Assembly: GCF_020251205.1 (NCBI RefSeq)
Contig: NZ_JAIWYX010000001.1
Span: 713,083-777,082 of the forward strand
DNA: 64,000 bases
DNA from: Arthrobacter sp. M4
GTDB taxonomy: Bacteria > Actinomycetota > Actinomycetes > Actinomycetales > Micrococcaceae
Direction: 5' to 3'
Below are positions 8,696 to 16,613 of the stretch, one piece after another. The translations under genes and the position numbers were made by a program. Position 1 is the first letter of the stretch. Every line of letters begins with the position of its first letter. The notes beneath the pieces were generated by a model. That model did not search any database, was not told the origin of the DNA, and saw only the letters and a list, made by a program, of their open reading frames with translations.

Positions 8696-9007
8696 CCGTC
8701 GGACGTTGAGATATTCACCCCGTCATTCGTAGTCCGGTCCTCTCAACGCCGATGGGGCGGCACGGCCAGATGGGCCGCAGACCGGTGGCCCGTCTCACGG
8801 CTACCGGCATGTTTGACGTCCAACCTCTCGCAGACTCGCAAGGCAACCCCAAGTGGCACTGGATTTTCAAGGATCCTCTTCCCCAAGAGCGCCTGGCGCG
8901 TGGGGATCCCGGGTAACCCAAGGACGGAGACTCCGACGACCAGACCGCCCGGCTGATGACCTCCCGTGAAACGCAACGCCGCGTCCTATAGTGCCTCTCT
9001 GCCTGAC

Positions 9008-9255
9008 ATGGAGCGTTGGGCAACCGCTCGCCTGTTGTCAACCGCGCCGCTGCTGGTTGAAGACGCGTGGAATGAGAAGGTATGCGGCATGGGCCTGACC
9101 CACGCCGGTGTCATCGCCCTGGATGTCCTGGTCGCCGAGGGACCCATGACACAGACGATGCTCGCCCGGAACGTCCGTGTGCAGGCCCAGACAATTGGCA
9201 GACGCTGATGCGGCTCGAGGCCCACGGCCATGTCCGCCGCCAACGCAACCCGTAG
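9008..9255 (+). pseudogene. MarR-family regulator, frameshifted and truncated
   Basis: The frame from the ATG at 9008 reads ERWATARLLSTAPLLVEDAW, then LTHAGVIALDVLVAEGPMTQ, the typical N-terminal helices and wing-helix start of a MarR regulator. The frame meets a TGA at about 9208 after QAQTIGR. Shifting by one base restores TLMRLEAHGHVRRQRNP, the expected recognition region, which then ends at a TAG (about 9253). Single-base loss plus truncation makes it nonfunctional. The 3' end lies about 40 bp before repeat R2. Confidence 0.7.
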
Positions 9256-9544
9256 GCAGGCGTGGCCGTGGACACCGGAACTATTTCACTAGTCATGCAG
9301 TAGCCCACGAGGACCACCATGAACATGCGTGAAACGAGAAGAACCACCAAGCCGATGCAGGCCAACTCCCCCGGTGCCAGACAAAGTCATGCTGCAACCG
9401 CACGGCGCGGCAATGAAGGAGTAAGAGCAAGCCGACACGCATCCGCGAAAGGAAGGAACCCGGTCACAGAAACCGCCACCCACAATTTCATACCGCGGCG
9501 AGGACACCGGTCCGAGCCACCGCGGACAGCACACCGCCATAGGG

Positions 9545-9561
9545 TGTGTACAGTGTACACA
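9545..9561. promoter_or_regulatory. Dyad P1 in R2
   Basis: TGTGTACA-G-TGTACACA is a perfect 8-bp dyad around a central G. The equivalent site in R3 is GTGTGGACA-G-TGTCCACAC (13807-13825), also perfect although its arms differ, so the symmetry itself seems to be kept. It may bind a recombinase, an excision factor or a repressor. Confidence 0.6.
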
Positions 9562-9603
9562 CGGTCAGAGACCCAAAACAGTCCCTGACCTGCGGAAACA
9601 CGC

Positions 9604-9626
9604 GTGCCCGAGGTGGGACTCGAACC
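9604..9626 (-). other. tRNA-3'-end-like block in R2, putative att core
   Basis: Identical over 23 bp to the block in R1 (GGTTCGAGTCCCACCTCGGGCAC on the minus strand). The upstream half of the T stem is not complementary, so no tRNA is encoded. Confidence 0.6.
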
Positions 9627-9716
9627 GCATTTCAGCCCTTGGAAACACAGGGAACTCCAGAAAACTTCCGCAATCCGGCCCAATCCGACCGATGTACGAC
9701 CCAGTACGACGCCATT

Positions 9717-9737
9717 CTTGTTGACAGTGTCAACAAG
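9717..9737. promoter_or_regulatory. Dyad P2 in R2
   Basis: CTTGTTGACA-G-TGTCAACAAG has perfect 10-bp arms around G9727. Its centre is 174 bp from the centre of P1 (9553). In R3 the centres are also 174 bp apart. Confidence 0.6.
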
Positions 9738-9966
9738 GCCTTCCCTGATAGATTTTGAACAGATTTGAACAAGACAAAGCGACTGCCGCACCCCAATTCG
9801 AGGGGCGCGGCAGTCGCTTTGTGTTCGGGTTTAGGGCCATTACGGATTGATTTCTCGGGGTCCCTCGTGGCGGCTCCCTTCCCCTTCCTGCGTCTCACGG
9901 GCGGAGGCGTGGGAAATGCATGGCCACATGTCAGAGCCGGCCGGGCAGCCGCTGCCAATCAGGGAA

Positions 9967-10338
9967 TCACTGCCTGGCCACAAGATGGGCAGCGATAAGC
10001 TCGGCACTGCGCTGCAGCGACACATCACCGGCAGCGACCCCCACCACCAGGTCGAACCCCTCCTCGGTGCTGAAATCATGCTGATAACCGTTGATCCACA
10101 ACAGCAGCACCATCAGCGTCCACGCAGTGCGCTTGTTCCCGTCCACCAAAGGATGGAACCGGGTCACCGATTCCAACAACGCTGCAGCCTTCAACGGCAA
10201 CCCCTGATACGCCTCCGACCCCATGACCGTCGTCGCCGGCCGGGCCAGCGCCGAGGCCAGCAACCCCACATCCCGGATATGGAACCCGTACCGGTCAACA
10301 ACCTGCAGGGCATCCTCAATGTCCAGGTAGGAAGTCAC
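9967..10338 (-). CDS. doc: Doc/Fic-type toxin of a toxin-antitoxin pair
   Basis: A 123-residue single-domain Fic-fold protein of Doc size (about 125). The active-site motif is HPLVDGNKR at residues 62-70, matching H-x-F-x-D-x-N-K-R except that Leu replaces the usual Phe. Doc toxins phosphorylate elongation factor EF-Tu and stop translation; classic Fic enzymes AMPylate, and which of the two this one does cannot be read from the sequence. Its start overlaps the antitoxin stop by 4 bp, so production is coupled to the antitoxin. It lies 112 bp to the right of R2 and belongs to the R2-R3 cargo. Confidence 0.9.
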   Translation of the reverse strand: MTSYLDIEDALQVVDRYGFHIRDVGLLASALARPATTVMGSEAYQGLPLKAAALLESVTRFHPLVDGNKRTAWTLMVLLLWINGYQHDFSTEEGFDLVVGVAAGDVSLQRSAELIAAHLVARQ

Positions 10339-10541
10339 GCGTCCTCGAGGCGCTTGAGCAGCTCCGCGTCATGGCTCATCACGAACTCCAAACCCTCGCT
10401 GATCTCACGACGGCGCCCATACCGCTGCAGCACCAACTCCGCACCCTGCAACAACAGAGCAGACTTCGACGTATGTTCCTCGGCGGCCAACTGCTCCAAA
10501 CGCCGATCAAGATCTTCGGGAACCCGCAAATTCATGGCCAT
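10335..10541 (-). CDS. Ribbon-helix-helix-type antitoxin
   Basis: A 68-residue protein starting MAMNLRVPEDLDRRLEQLA, a ribbon-helix-helix DNA-binding start, with a charged C-terminal tail (SHDAELLKRLEDA) likely to wrap the toxin. It is the first gene of the pair and overlaps doc by 4 bp. Phd is the classical Doc partner, but RHH antitoxins with Doc are common in actinobacteria. A GGTAC-N7-GTACC inverted repeat just upstream (10550-10566) is a good candidate for the autoregulatory operator. Confidence 0.8.
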   Translation of the reverse strand: MAMNLRVPEDLDRRLEQLAAEEHTSKSALLLQGAELVLQRYGRRREISEGLEFVMSHDAELLKRLEDA

Positions 10542-10549
10542 AACGTCAT

Positions 10550-10566
10550 GGTACCAAAGCAGTACC
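10550..10566. promoter_or_regulatory. Putative operator of the toxin-antitoxin operon
   Basis: GGTAC (10550-10554) and GTACC (10562-10566) form an inverted repeat 9 bp before the antitoxin start codon. Antitoxins of this type usually repress their own promoter at such sites. Confidence 0.45.
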
Positions 10567-11014
10567 TGAGCGGCTCCTGCTCACAAGACTGCAAAGGCAA
10601 TGCCGCGGGGCCGGGAGCGTCCTTTAATGACTCGGCGGCACGTATCGCACCAGACCCCACGCCAGGACCGCGACTTGTCGAGTCCGACATCGGCAGCGTC
10701 CTCCGCTAATCACTAACAGCAGCGTCTGCATTCTGATGACGCCATCTTCGCTGGGCGCGCCCTTCGCGCAACCAGGGCGCTGCGCGCCTGCCTCCCCACG
10801 AAAAATCCGCTCGGCGCTCCCCGTCGCTTATCTCCTCACGAATTTTTCGTGATCGGCCGGTCCCCGTTGCACTCCGGCCCCTCAGCCCAGCGGGGACTCC
10901 GCTACCAGAAAGTCCCCGTCAGTCCAATGACCGAAAGCATGCTCTCAGGGAACCGGGTTACAACCTGGCCCATGGGAAACCGGCCAAAACGTCAGGAAGC
11001 CGGATGGCCTCCCG
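10567..11014. other. Gene-poor stretch with a short hairpin
   Basis: No reading frame here resembles a known protein. A perfect hairpin TCACGAA-ttt-TTCGTGA lies at about 10836-10852, and a near copy of one arm (cacgaaaaat) lies about 40 bp to its left. It may end the transcript of the DUF6457 gene. Confidence 0.4.
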
Positions 11015-11374
11015 TCACTCCCCTGGCTCGCATTGGCCGATGCTATCGCAAAGATCAATAGCTACGCCCACAGCGGCGGCGATGGAGTCGGAGCCTCCTG
11101 GTCCCCGTGAGCCGGCAGCATAGCCGACCAGGAAGGCTGTGACCGGTGCAGCAGCGTCGGTGATCGTGTCCGCTGACCGTCGAGCGAGCTCCAGCATCTC
11201 GTGATCGATGTGCAAATCGGGGATCTGCAGAGCTTGAGCGAGATCACGGCTCCACTTCTCCAAGGCTTGGATAGGGCTCCCTTTCTGAGGCCGCCTTAGG
11301 TGTGCAGCATGGCGGATTTCACGACCATACAGGTCAAAATCCGGCATGTCAGGGCTCTCCATTTTCGGCGCCAT
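11015..11374 (-). CDS. DUF6457-like protein
   Basis: 119 residues as read from the first ATG. The conserved part starts near PIQALEKWSRDL and includes LELARRSADTITDAAAPVTAFLVGYAAG, the core of DUF6457, a helical domain often fused to or near molybdenum cofactor genes in actinobacteria. No such genes are nearby. Internal ATGs at residues 5 and 10 are alternative starts. It overlaps the unused 5' extension of the divergent oxidoreductase frame but not its likely start at 11546. Confidence 0.65.
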   Translation of the reverse strand: MAPKMESPDMPDFDLYGREIRHAAHLRRPQKGSPIQALEKWSRDLAQALQIPDLHIDHEMLELARRSADTITDAAAPVTAFLVGYAAGSRGPGGSDSIAAAVGVAIDLCDSIGQCEPGE

Positions 11375-11545
11375 CCATGCAACGGCCGCGTTCCGAATCA
11401 GCTACAGGAGATGAGATGCGCGCCCGGGTCTCGCTCACGGACCGGGTCATCTCTCCCAACAGCCACTTCAAACGGCAGCCAGCGGGACGCGGAATTCGCT
11501 ACGCAGGTGCTGGCCATTCGGTGTGAATCTTTTTACTGTGAGTGC

Positions 11546-12931
11546 GTGCGCGGGCGCATCGAAGCCGACTATCTGGTGGTCGGCGCTGGGACAGCGGGGA
11601 TGGTCTTCACCGACCGGATCCTCGCGCATTCGGATGCCACGGTTGCGATCGTCGATCGCCGGCACGCACCCGGCGGACACTGGCAGGACGCATATCCGTT
11701 CGTTCGGCTGCACCAGCCCGCGAACCTCTACGGCGTCGAATCCGTGCCATTCGGAGCCAACAGGCGCGACGTCAGCGGCACGAACGCAGGCATGTACGAG
11801 TTGGCCGGCCCGAGCGAGATCTGCGCGCACTTCGAAGAGGCGATGACGCGGGTCTTCCTGCCGACCGGTCGTGTAGTCTACCTGCCCGAGTGCGAGTTCG
11901 TTGACGAGGGTCGGATCGTCTCCCGCCTAGACGGCCGCACCGTGCCCGTCACCGTGCGCCGCCGCGTGGTGGATGCGAGGTACCTCGAGGGCCGCATCCC
12001 CGCCACCTCCGCCCCGCCGTTCGCCGTGGCCGAGGGAGTCCGCTGCATCCCCACCGGTGGGCTCGCCCGACTCGCCCACCCGGCCGAACACTTCACGGTG
12101 ATCGGCGCGGGAAAGACAGCCCTCGACACGTGTGTGTGGCTTCTCGAGCAGGGTGTGGACCCCGCCGACCTCACGTGGATCAAACCGCGCGAGGGATGGT
12201 GGCCGAATCGACGCTACCTGCAGCCGCACGACCTCGTCGTCGACCAGTACGTCGCAAACGCCGCACAGATCGAGGCCATGGCCCAAGCGACGACGGTTGA
12301 CGATCTCTTCGCACGGCTCGACGAACAGGGAATCCTGCTGCGGGTCGATCCCGCGGTGCCGCCCACTATGTTCCACGGCGCGATCGTCGGAGAAGCCGAG
12401 ATCGCCCTCCTCCGGCGAATCGAGGATGTCGTCCGCCTCGGTCACGTGCGTACTGTCGAGCGCGACCGCATCATCCTCGACGACGGTATTATCCCCACGA
12501 CACGCGACACGCTGCACCTCCACTGCGCGGCGCCGGGGCTCGTCCGGCCGCCACTGCGCCCGATCTTCGAGCCTGGCCGCATCACCCTTCAGCCGATGTT
12601 CTGGGGCACCGTCTCGTTCCAGTACGCGATGCTTGGCGTCGTCGAAGCCGAACTCCACGACGACGACCAGAAGAACGAACTGTGCCGCCCGCTGCACCTC
12701 TGGGATCGGAATGTCGACTTCCTCATCGCCTACGCCGCGCTGATGGCGAACGCCCGGGCTCGCGGCCAGCATCCGGCCGTGTCCGCCTGGTCGCGCACGA
12801 GCCGGCTGTATCCTTTCGCCGAGCTGGAGCGTTACGCCGACGACCCACGCCTCCCCGAGGCTCGCGAGCGCAGCCGAGCCCATGCCGCCGGAGCGCTCTC
12901 CAACCTCCCCCGCCTCATCGCCTCGGCGTGA
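11546..12931 (+). CDS. FAD/NAD(P)-binding oxidoreductase
   Basis: About 461 residues. The N-terminus has a dinucleotide-binding beta-alpha-beta with VVGAGTAGMVF, and a second nucleotide-binding motif (VIGAGKTALDTC) occurs near residue 180, as in flavin monooxygenase-like enzymes that bind FAD and NAD(P)H. The segment APGGHWQDAYPFVRLHQPA resembles the G-G-x-W flavin site of FMO/Baeyer-Villiger-type proteins. The substrate is unknown. I take the GTG at 11546 as start because similarity begins there; the frame is open to 11300. A strong hairpin (13102-13161) follows 170 bp downstream. Confidence 0.75.
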   Translation: MRGRIEADYLVVGAGTAGMVFTDRILAHSDATVAIVDRRHAPGGHWQDAYPFVRLHQPANLYGVESVPFGANRRDVSGTNAGMYELAGPSEICAHFEEAMTRVFLPTGRVVYLPECEFVDEGRIVSRLDGRTVPVTVRRRVVDARYLEGRIPATSAPPFAVAEGVRCIPTGGLARLAHPAEHFTVIGAGKTALDTCVWLLEQGVDPADLTWIKPREGWWPNRRYLQPHDLVVDQYVANAAQIEAMAQATTVDDLFARLDEQGILLRVDPAVPPTMFHGAIVGEAEIALLRRIEDVVRLGHVRTVERDRIILDDGIIPTTRDTLHLHCAAPGLVRPPLRPIFEPGRITLQPMFWGTVSFQYAMLGVVEAELHDDDQKNELCRPLHLWDRNVDFLIAYAALMANARARGQHPAVSAWSRTSRLYPFAELERYADDPRLPEARERSRAHAAGALSNLPRLIASA

Positions 12932-13101
12932 CCCCGGCCATCCGCGGCCGGCGATCGCTGAGGGGCGGTGAGACTCGTGCTGCAGGCTCGAGACGAGACC
13001 GGCGGCTGCGGCTTCGTGCCCGATGGGGCGGGATCCTTGCGTTGTTGATGTGTGGTTAGTGGGCTTTGTATGCTCGCCGTCACCCAGGGGTGCCTTTCAG
13101 A

Positions 13102-13161
13102 GCAGAAGAGTCCCGGTCTTAAGGGGTAGGCATAAGGGGTAGGCAACTGGGACTCTTCTGC
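13102..13161. terminator. Large hairpin with a tandem repeat in its loop
   Basis: Arms GCAGAAGAGTCCCGGT (13102-13117) and ACTGGGACTCTTCTGC (13146-13161) pair over 16 positions with one G-T. The loop holds two copies of TAAGGGGTAGGCA in tandem. It lies between the oxidoreductase and DUF6504 genes and could be a bidirectional terminator. Confidence 0.6.
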
Positions 13162-13168
13162 ACGGCCC

Positions 13169-13459
13169 TTGCGGCGAATCTCCGCTCCTGCGAGTTTCAC
13201 CGCGAAAGGCGTTCCCCTAGCCGTCCGCCACGAGGGTCGGATCTGGGCCGTCGTTGCCGAGCCGGTGCACTGGTTCGACCGCTGCGACTGGTGGAAAACC
13301 AGCCGCCGGGCGCCGGTCGGGTCCGGTGACCTGGTCAGCGTCGAGCACTGGCGCCTCCAGGTGCGCCTGGGCGCGTCGACGTCCGCCCGGCGGACGTTCC
13401 ACCTGCGCCGGGACCCGCTCTCGGAACAGTGGCTGCTGGCCGGCGTAACGGACGGCTAA
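13169..13459 (+). CDS. DUF6504-like small protein
   Basis: A 96-residue protein from a TTG start (13169). The pattern GVPLAVRHEGRIWAVVAEPVHWF, then WW, then a C-terminal FHLRRDPLSEQWLLAGV matches actinobacterial DUF6504, a small beta-rich family often encoded beside translesion polymerases (ImuB/DnaE2). No polymerase gene is here. The hairpin at 13102-13161 ends just 8 bp before the start codon, so the ribosome site is poor and the gene may be silent. It is the last gene before repeat R3. Confidence 0.6.
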   Translation: MRRISAPASFTAKGVPLAVRHEGRIWAVVAEPVHWFDRCDWWKTSRRAPVGSGDLVSVEHWRLQVRLGASTSARRTFHLRRDPLSEQWLLAGVTDG

Positions 13460-13575
13460 GACACCAGGCCCCGGCGTCACGGGCCCGTGAGGAAACAGCC
13501 CTGGGTCGCGGCGCACCCCAGACTAAGGACAAATGGAAGTCCTTCGGCGATTGTATGTAGTCAGCGACCGGGGCA

Positions 13576-13618
13576 AGCATGAACTGACGTGAAGGATCAA
13601 AAATAAGGGGTTCATGCT
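13576..13618. repeat. Inverted repeat left of R3
   Basis: AGCATGAAC (13576-13584) and GTTCATGCT (13610-13618) are perfect 9-bp arms with a 25-nt loop. It has no clear gene context and may belong to the edge of R3. Confidence 0.4.
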
Positions 13619-13656
13619 CCCGAAGGACGCGACCGTTCCTGCAGGGAAACCCCAAA

Positions 13657-14112
13657 GTCATGTCGTGCGGCCACAGAGCCGCCATGAACGAATGAAACCA
13701 AGCAAGCGATCAAAGAAAATCAAGGAATGGAGGAAGCTGGCCACACCAGGGCCAGGACAACCGAATAACACGGCCAGGACACCCTAGCGACACTTCACTC
13801 CCAGAAGTGTGGACAGTGTCCACACCGGCCGGGGGCCCAAAAACCGCCCAGCCTAAGGGAAAACGTGTGCCCAAGGTGGAACTCGAACCAGAATTCAGCC
13901 CCTGCAAATACAAGGAACTCCAGAAAACGTAAGCAATCCGGCCCAGTTCGACCGATGTACGACCCAGTCCGCCGCCGATTCCGTTAACATTGTCAACACC
14001 GCCCTTCCTGACAGATTTGAACAGATTTGAACAATGCAAAGCGACTGCCGCACCCCCTTTCAAGGGGCGCGGCAGTTGCCTTGTGTTCGAGGTGGGGCCT
14101 TCGAGATTTGAT
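13657..14112. repeat. Dispersed repeat module R3 (attachment-site-like)
   Basis: Third copy, more diverged. It shows gtcatgtcgtgc, gccATGAAC, a perfect dyad P1 (13807-13825), the tRNA-like block with two substitutions (13868-13890), dyad P2 GTTAACA-T-TGTCAAC (13983-13997, one mismatch), the tandem cagatttgaaca motif (14013-14036), and the hairpin GCGACTGCCGC (14041-14051) with GCGGCAGTTGC (14069-14079). The right edge is gagatttgatga. Confidence 0.75.
13868..13890 (-). other. tRNA-3'-end-like block in R3, diverged att core
   Basis: Minus strand GGTTCGAGTTCCACCTTGGGCAC, with two changes from the R1/R2 block. A decayed attachment site is the likely reading. Confidence 0.5.
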
Positions 14113-15331
14113 GACCGGAAATCGCTTAACCGGATACGGGGCGGTTGAGCGATGCCAGGTACAAGCCGGTCAGCCAGCGGTGATACTGACGCCTGCTCGG
14201 GGCGATTCGACGAGGTGACGGTTAGAGCTGGTCGATGTCGCCCCACGCCACTGCCCTGCCTATGGACATGCTGCTCAGGGACATATGTGAATGCAGCTTG
14301 GACTAGTGTGCAGCAGCGCCGGTCCTGCTGCCAGAGCCATACTGCCTAGCGTCGTGTGCATCCACACGACGAGTAACTGCAGGGAGCGGCGCCGGTCGCG
14401 GCTCACTGTTGGGAATCTGTTGAAGGACCCAGCCATGGCTGGCTGGAATACTGACACGGCGGCCGCTCCGGCCAGTGACAATACCCTGATTGAGGATCCG
14501 GCCTTCTGTCAGGAGCCGTAAGTGAGGCTCATCTGGGCCACTCGTGGGCGGACCTGGGGTTTCCGGTTTCTCCTTGACGGGGGGATTTCCCGGTCCGTTG
14601 CAGGAATACAATGCCGTCTTCTCTGGTATCGAGGACGAGCCGGAAGTCTGCCTCCGCGTCGGCGAGAAGGTTGCACTGCGTTTCCGGGATCCTTTGGGAC
14701 GGAAAGACGCGGCCGGCAGCGTGATCCCCCACGAATTTCGTCGTCTTCGGACCCTTGGTCAATGTGATTAAAGTAGTCAAGGATGGTCTGCGGCTGGTCC
14801 GGCGCCAACCGAAGGCTTCCGGCGAATACGCACAGATATGGGAACTGCCCACACCGCCTCGGCTAACCAGCGGATGACTCGCGGTTTGGTGATGTACTCC
14901 GGATTCGTGCGGTTCGTGTTCGACCGCGGCCAGTGCGAGACGTCAGTACGAGAGCCGAAAGCTCAATCGTCCAGCCAACGTCCGTGGCGTCTCTGGCGCC
15001 TTGGACCATCGCGCGGCGGGCAGGCTCGATCTGAGTGATCCTCGGAGTCTCCGCACGGTTTTCCCGCCAAGTCGAGTAGTAGCTACGCGTGACATTCCTC
15101 GGGCACGGTGCGATAGTGACGTTCACGTTCGATAACTCCACGGGGAGCCAAGGGTGAAGAGACCGGCGCCTATTCACGTCACGTCGGACCGACGGCCTGA
15201 GAATCCAACATCCCCAAGCCGTCGTAAATGCGGGGGTTCGCAACCGATGAACCAAAGCGTGAAATCAAGCTCGCTGGCCCTCGAGCGCTTCTGCCCGCAA
15301 AGATTGTCGGCACCAGGTGGGATCCTGCAGC
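14113..15331. other. Decayed stretch without recognisable genes
   Basis: About 1.2 kb to the right of R3. All frames are short or have composition unlike coding DNA of this genome, and none gives a family I recognise. One plus-strand frame (about 14590-14770) has a protein-like segment with EDEPEVCLRVGEKVALRF, too short to name. I regard the stretch as gene remnants. Confidence 0.5.
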
Positions 15332-15727
15332 ATGGCAACGAAACGTCGTCGCTCAAGTAGCGCCGTCGCCGGCGCCGGCGCGTGTGGCCCCATCCTCGCC
15401 CTCGTCGTGATCGGGCTCCTCATCCAGTACTGGTAGGTTCTCCTGATCGCTCTCGGCGTGGTTGCACTGACCGTGGCGCTCGTCCGCATCGCCAAAGCTC
15501 CGCCCAAGCCGGCCACTCCACCCAAGCCCAAGCCAGTCATGGACCCGCCCCGTCCGGCCCTCGTCAGCGACGATCTCGCGGCCCAGATGCGCGCCACCAA
15601 AAAGGTCCGCCACGTTCGGGACATGCAGGAGTGGGACTACGAGTGGATCCGGCTGAGCAACCCCGGGAAGAGCTGCCGGGAGCTCAATGAATCGCCAACG
15701 CCCATTTCGCGCGGGGACGGTCGATAG
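15332..15727 (+). pseudogene. Membrane-anchored protein gene interrupted by an in-frame TAG
   Basis: From the ATG at 15332 the frame reads MATKRRRSSS, a hydrophobic segment (CGPILALVVIGLLIQYW), then TAG at codon 35, then continues in the same frame with VLLIALGVVALTVALV, a proline-rich linker and VSDDLAAQMRATKKVRHVRDM. Without the stop it would be a two-helix anchor followed by a soluble domain; in relatives this anchor precedes a restriction-endonuclease-like domain (family memory, not certain). The soluble domain is also cut short after NPGKSCRELN. A point nonsense mutation plus 3' loss is the simplest reading. Confidence 0.65.
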
Positions 15728-15794
15728 GCGTCAACGATGGGGACCCCTCCGCCTCCTGAGTCAGAGGCCCAAGCCTGACTAGCCTACGGAGCCG

Positions 15795-15920
15795 TTACCC
15801 CTGGGGCACGACGGCCGCGACGACCAGGAGCGCTACGAAGAACCCGCTCACGCCGCATACGGAAAGCACCAAGATGAACGCAGCGATCACGGCCAACGAC
15901 CCCGCGTACTTACGTTTCAA
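15795..15920 (-). CDS. Small hydrophobic membrane peptide
   Basis: 41 codons from a TTG start preceded by AGAGGGG at good spacing. The product is KRKYAGSLAVIAAFILVLSV, a Cys-Gly turn, and a second hydrophobic run FFVALLVVAAVV, so it could span the membrane twice or carry a lipoprotein-like signal. The frame is open farther upstream, but that extension is hydrophilic and lacks a ribosome site. I do not recognise a family. Confidence 0.4.
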   Translation of the reverse strand: MKRKYAGSLAVIAAFILVLSVCGVSGFFVALLVVAAVVPQG

Positions 15921-15984
15921 GGAATCCCCTCTTGGAGTTTGGGTTACTTGGCTTGGCGCACGCGAATGCCTCCGACTAGAAGCC

Positions 15985-16386
15985 TCGATGCCACCTGGCA
16001 CGGGTAGTGAGTATTTGTCTTTCCATGTCGGCTGCGCCGGAGTGACCTGCCGGTCCTGTGCATACCTTTCGCGGGGATGGTGTGACGCATTTGAAAAACG
16101 GAGCTGCCCGTTTGCCGGATTCCTTCAACCTCCCGAAACCCTTGGAACTGAGACACCATTGCTGCAGGATAGGGGTCGGGGCCATGCCTGGCTGCCGCAC
16201 GTACAAGATGATTTGAAGAGGGCCTCGACGCTCTGGTGCGAGCTTGCCGGGCCGGCCTCCGAACCGACCATCACTCCCCTGCGCGCCTTGGACATCCTCG
16301 CCTGGTGCCTCGTTGGCGAGGCTACACCCCGAGAGAGGCGGCGCCGCGGCCTCCTCGGTAGCTGGGCAGCTGGACCGGTTGAATAG
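15985..16386 (+). CDS. Doubtful Cys-rich ORF
   Basis: The frame encodes up to 170 residues (open from 15874) or about 133 from the ATG at 15985. A cluster of six cysteines in HVGCAGVTCRSCAYLSRGWC and following residues suggests a possible metal site. Third codon positions are less GC-rich than in neighbours and I recognise no family. It may be a remnant or a transferred gene. The antisense frame is no better. Confidence 0.25.
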   Translation, partial: SMPPGTGSEYLSFHVGCAGVTCRSCAYLSRGWCDAFEKRSCPFAGFLQPPETLGTETPLLQDRGRGHAWLPHVQDDLKRASTLWCELAGPASEPTITPLRALDILAWCLVGEATPRERRRRGLLGSWAAGPVE

Positions 16387-16613
16387 CGGGCCACGGGCCC
16401 AATACCCACCACTTCCAGCCGCTGCGATAAATGTCGGCGTTTCCACAGCGCAAAATGTCACCAGACGGCCGAGAGCCGACCCGTCGCACTGACGGGCAAA
16501 CCGGTTTCGCAGAGCATTTCCGCGCAGGCGAAATCGGCGCCGAATGGTTCGGAGGATGTTAGCCGATCAAGGACCCCATGACTCCCTGATGCCGCACGCC
16601 CTAAGGTGGGTAG

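Larger units (their letters stand above)
9292..9854. repeat. Dispersed repeat module R2 (attachment-site-like)
   Basis: Best-preserved copy. It contains the ccaccATGAACATGC segment (about 9315), the aaaggaagga segment, dyad P1 (9545-9561), the tRNA-3'-end-like block (9604-9626), dyad P2 (9717-9737), a doubled cagatt(t)tgaaca motif, and a hairpin whose 16-bp arms ACAAAGCGACTGCCGC (9774-9789) and GCGGCAGTCGCTTTGT (9807-9822) match perfectly. It is in the same orientation as R1, R3 and R4. The tRNA-like core is 4737 bp from that of R1 and 4264 bp from that of R3. Confidence 0.8.

Noticed and set aside
9315..9420. A small conserved peptide starting ATGAACATGCGTGAAACG in the repeat modules
   Set aside because: The reading frame is not kept between R1, R2, R3 and R4, so the conserved ATG segment is better explained as part of the DNA repeat.
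13119..13145. A CRISPR-like array from the TAAGGGGTAGGCA repeats
   Set aside because: Only two contiguous 13-bp copies without spacers; no cas genes anywhere in the window.
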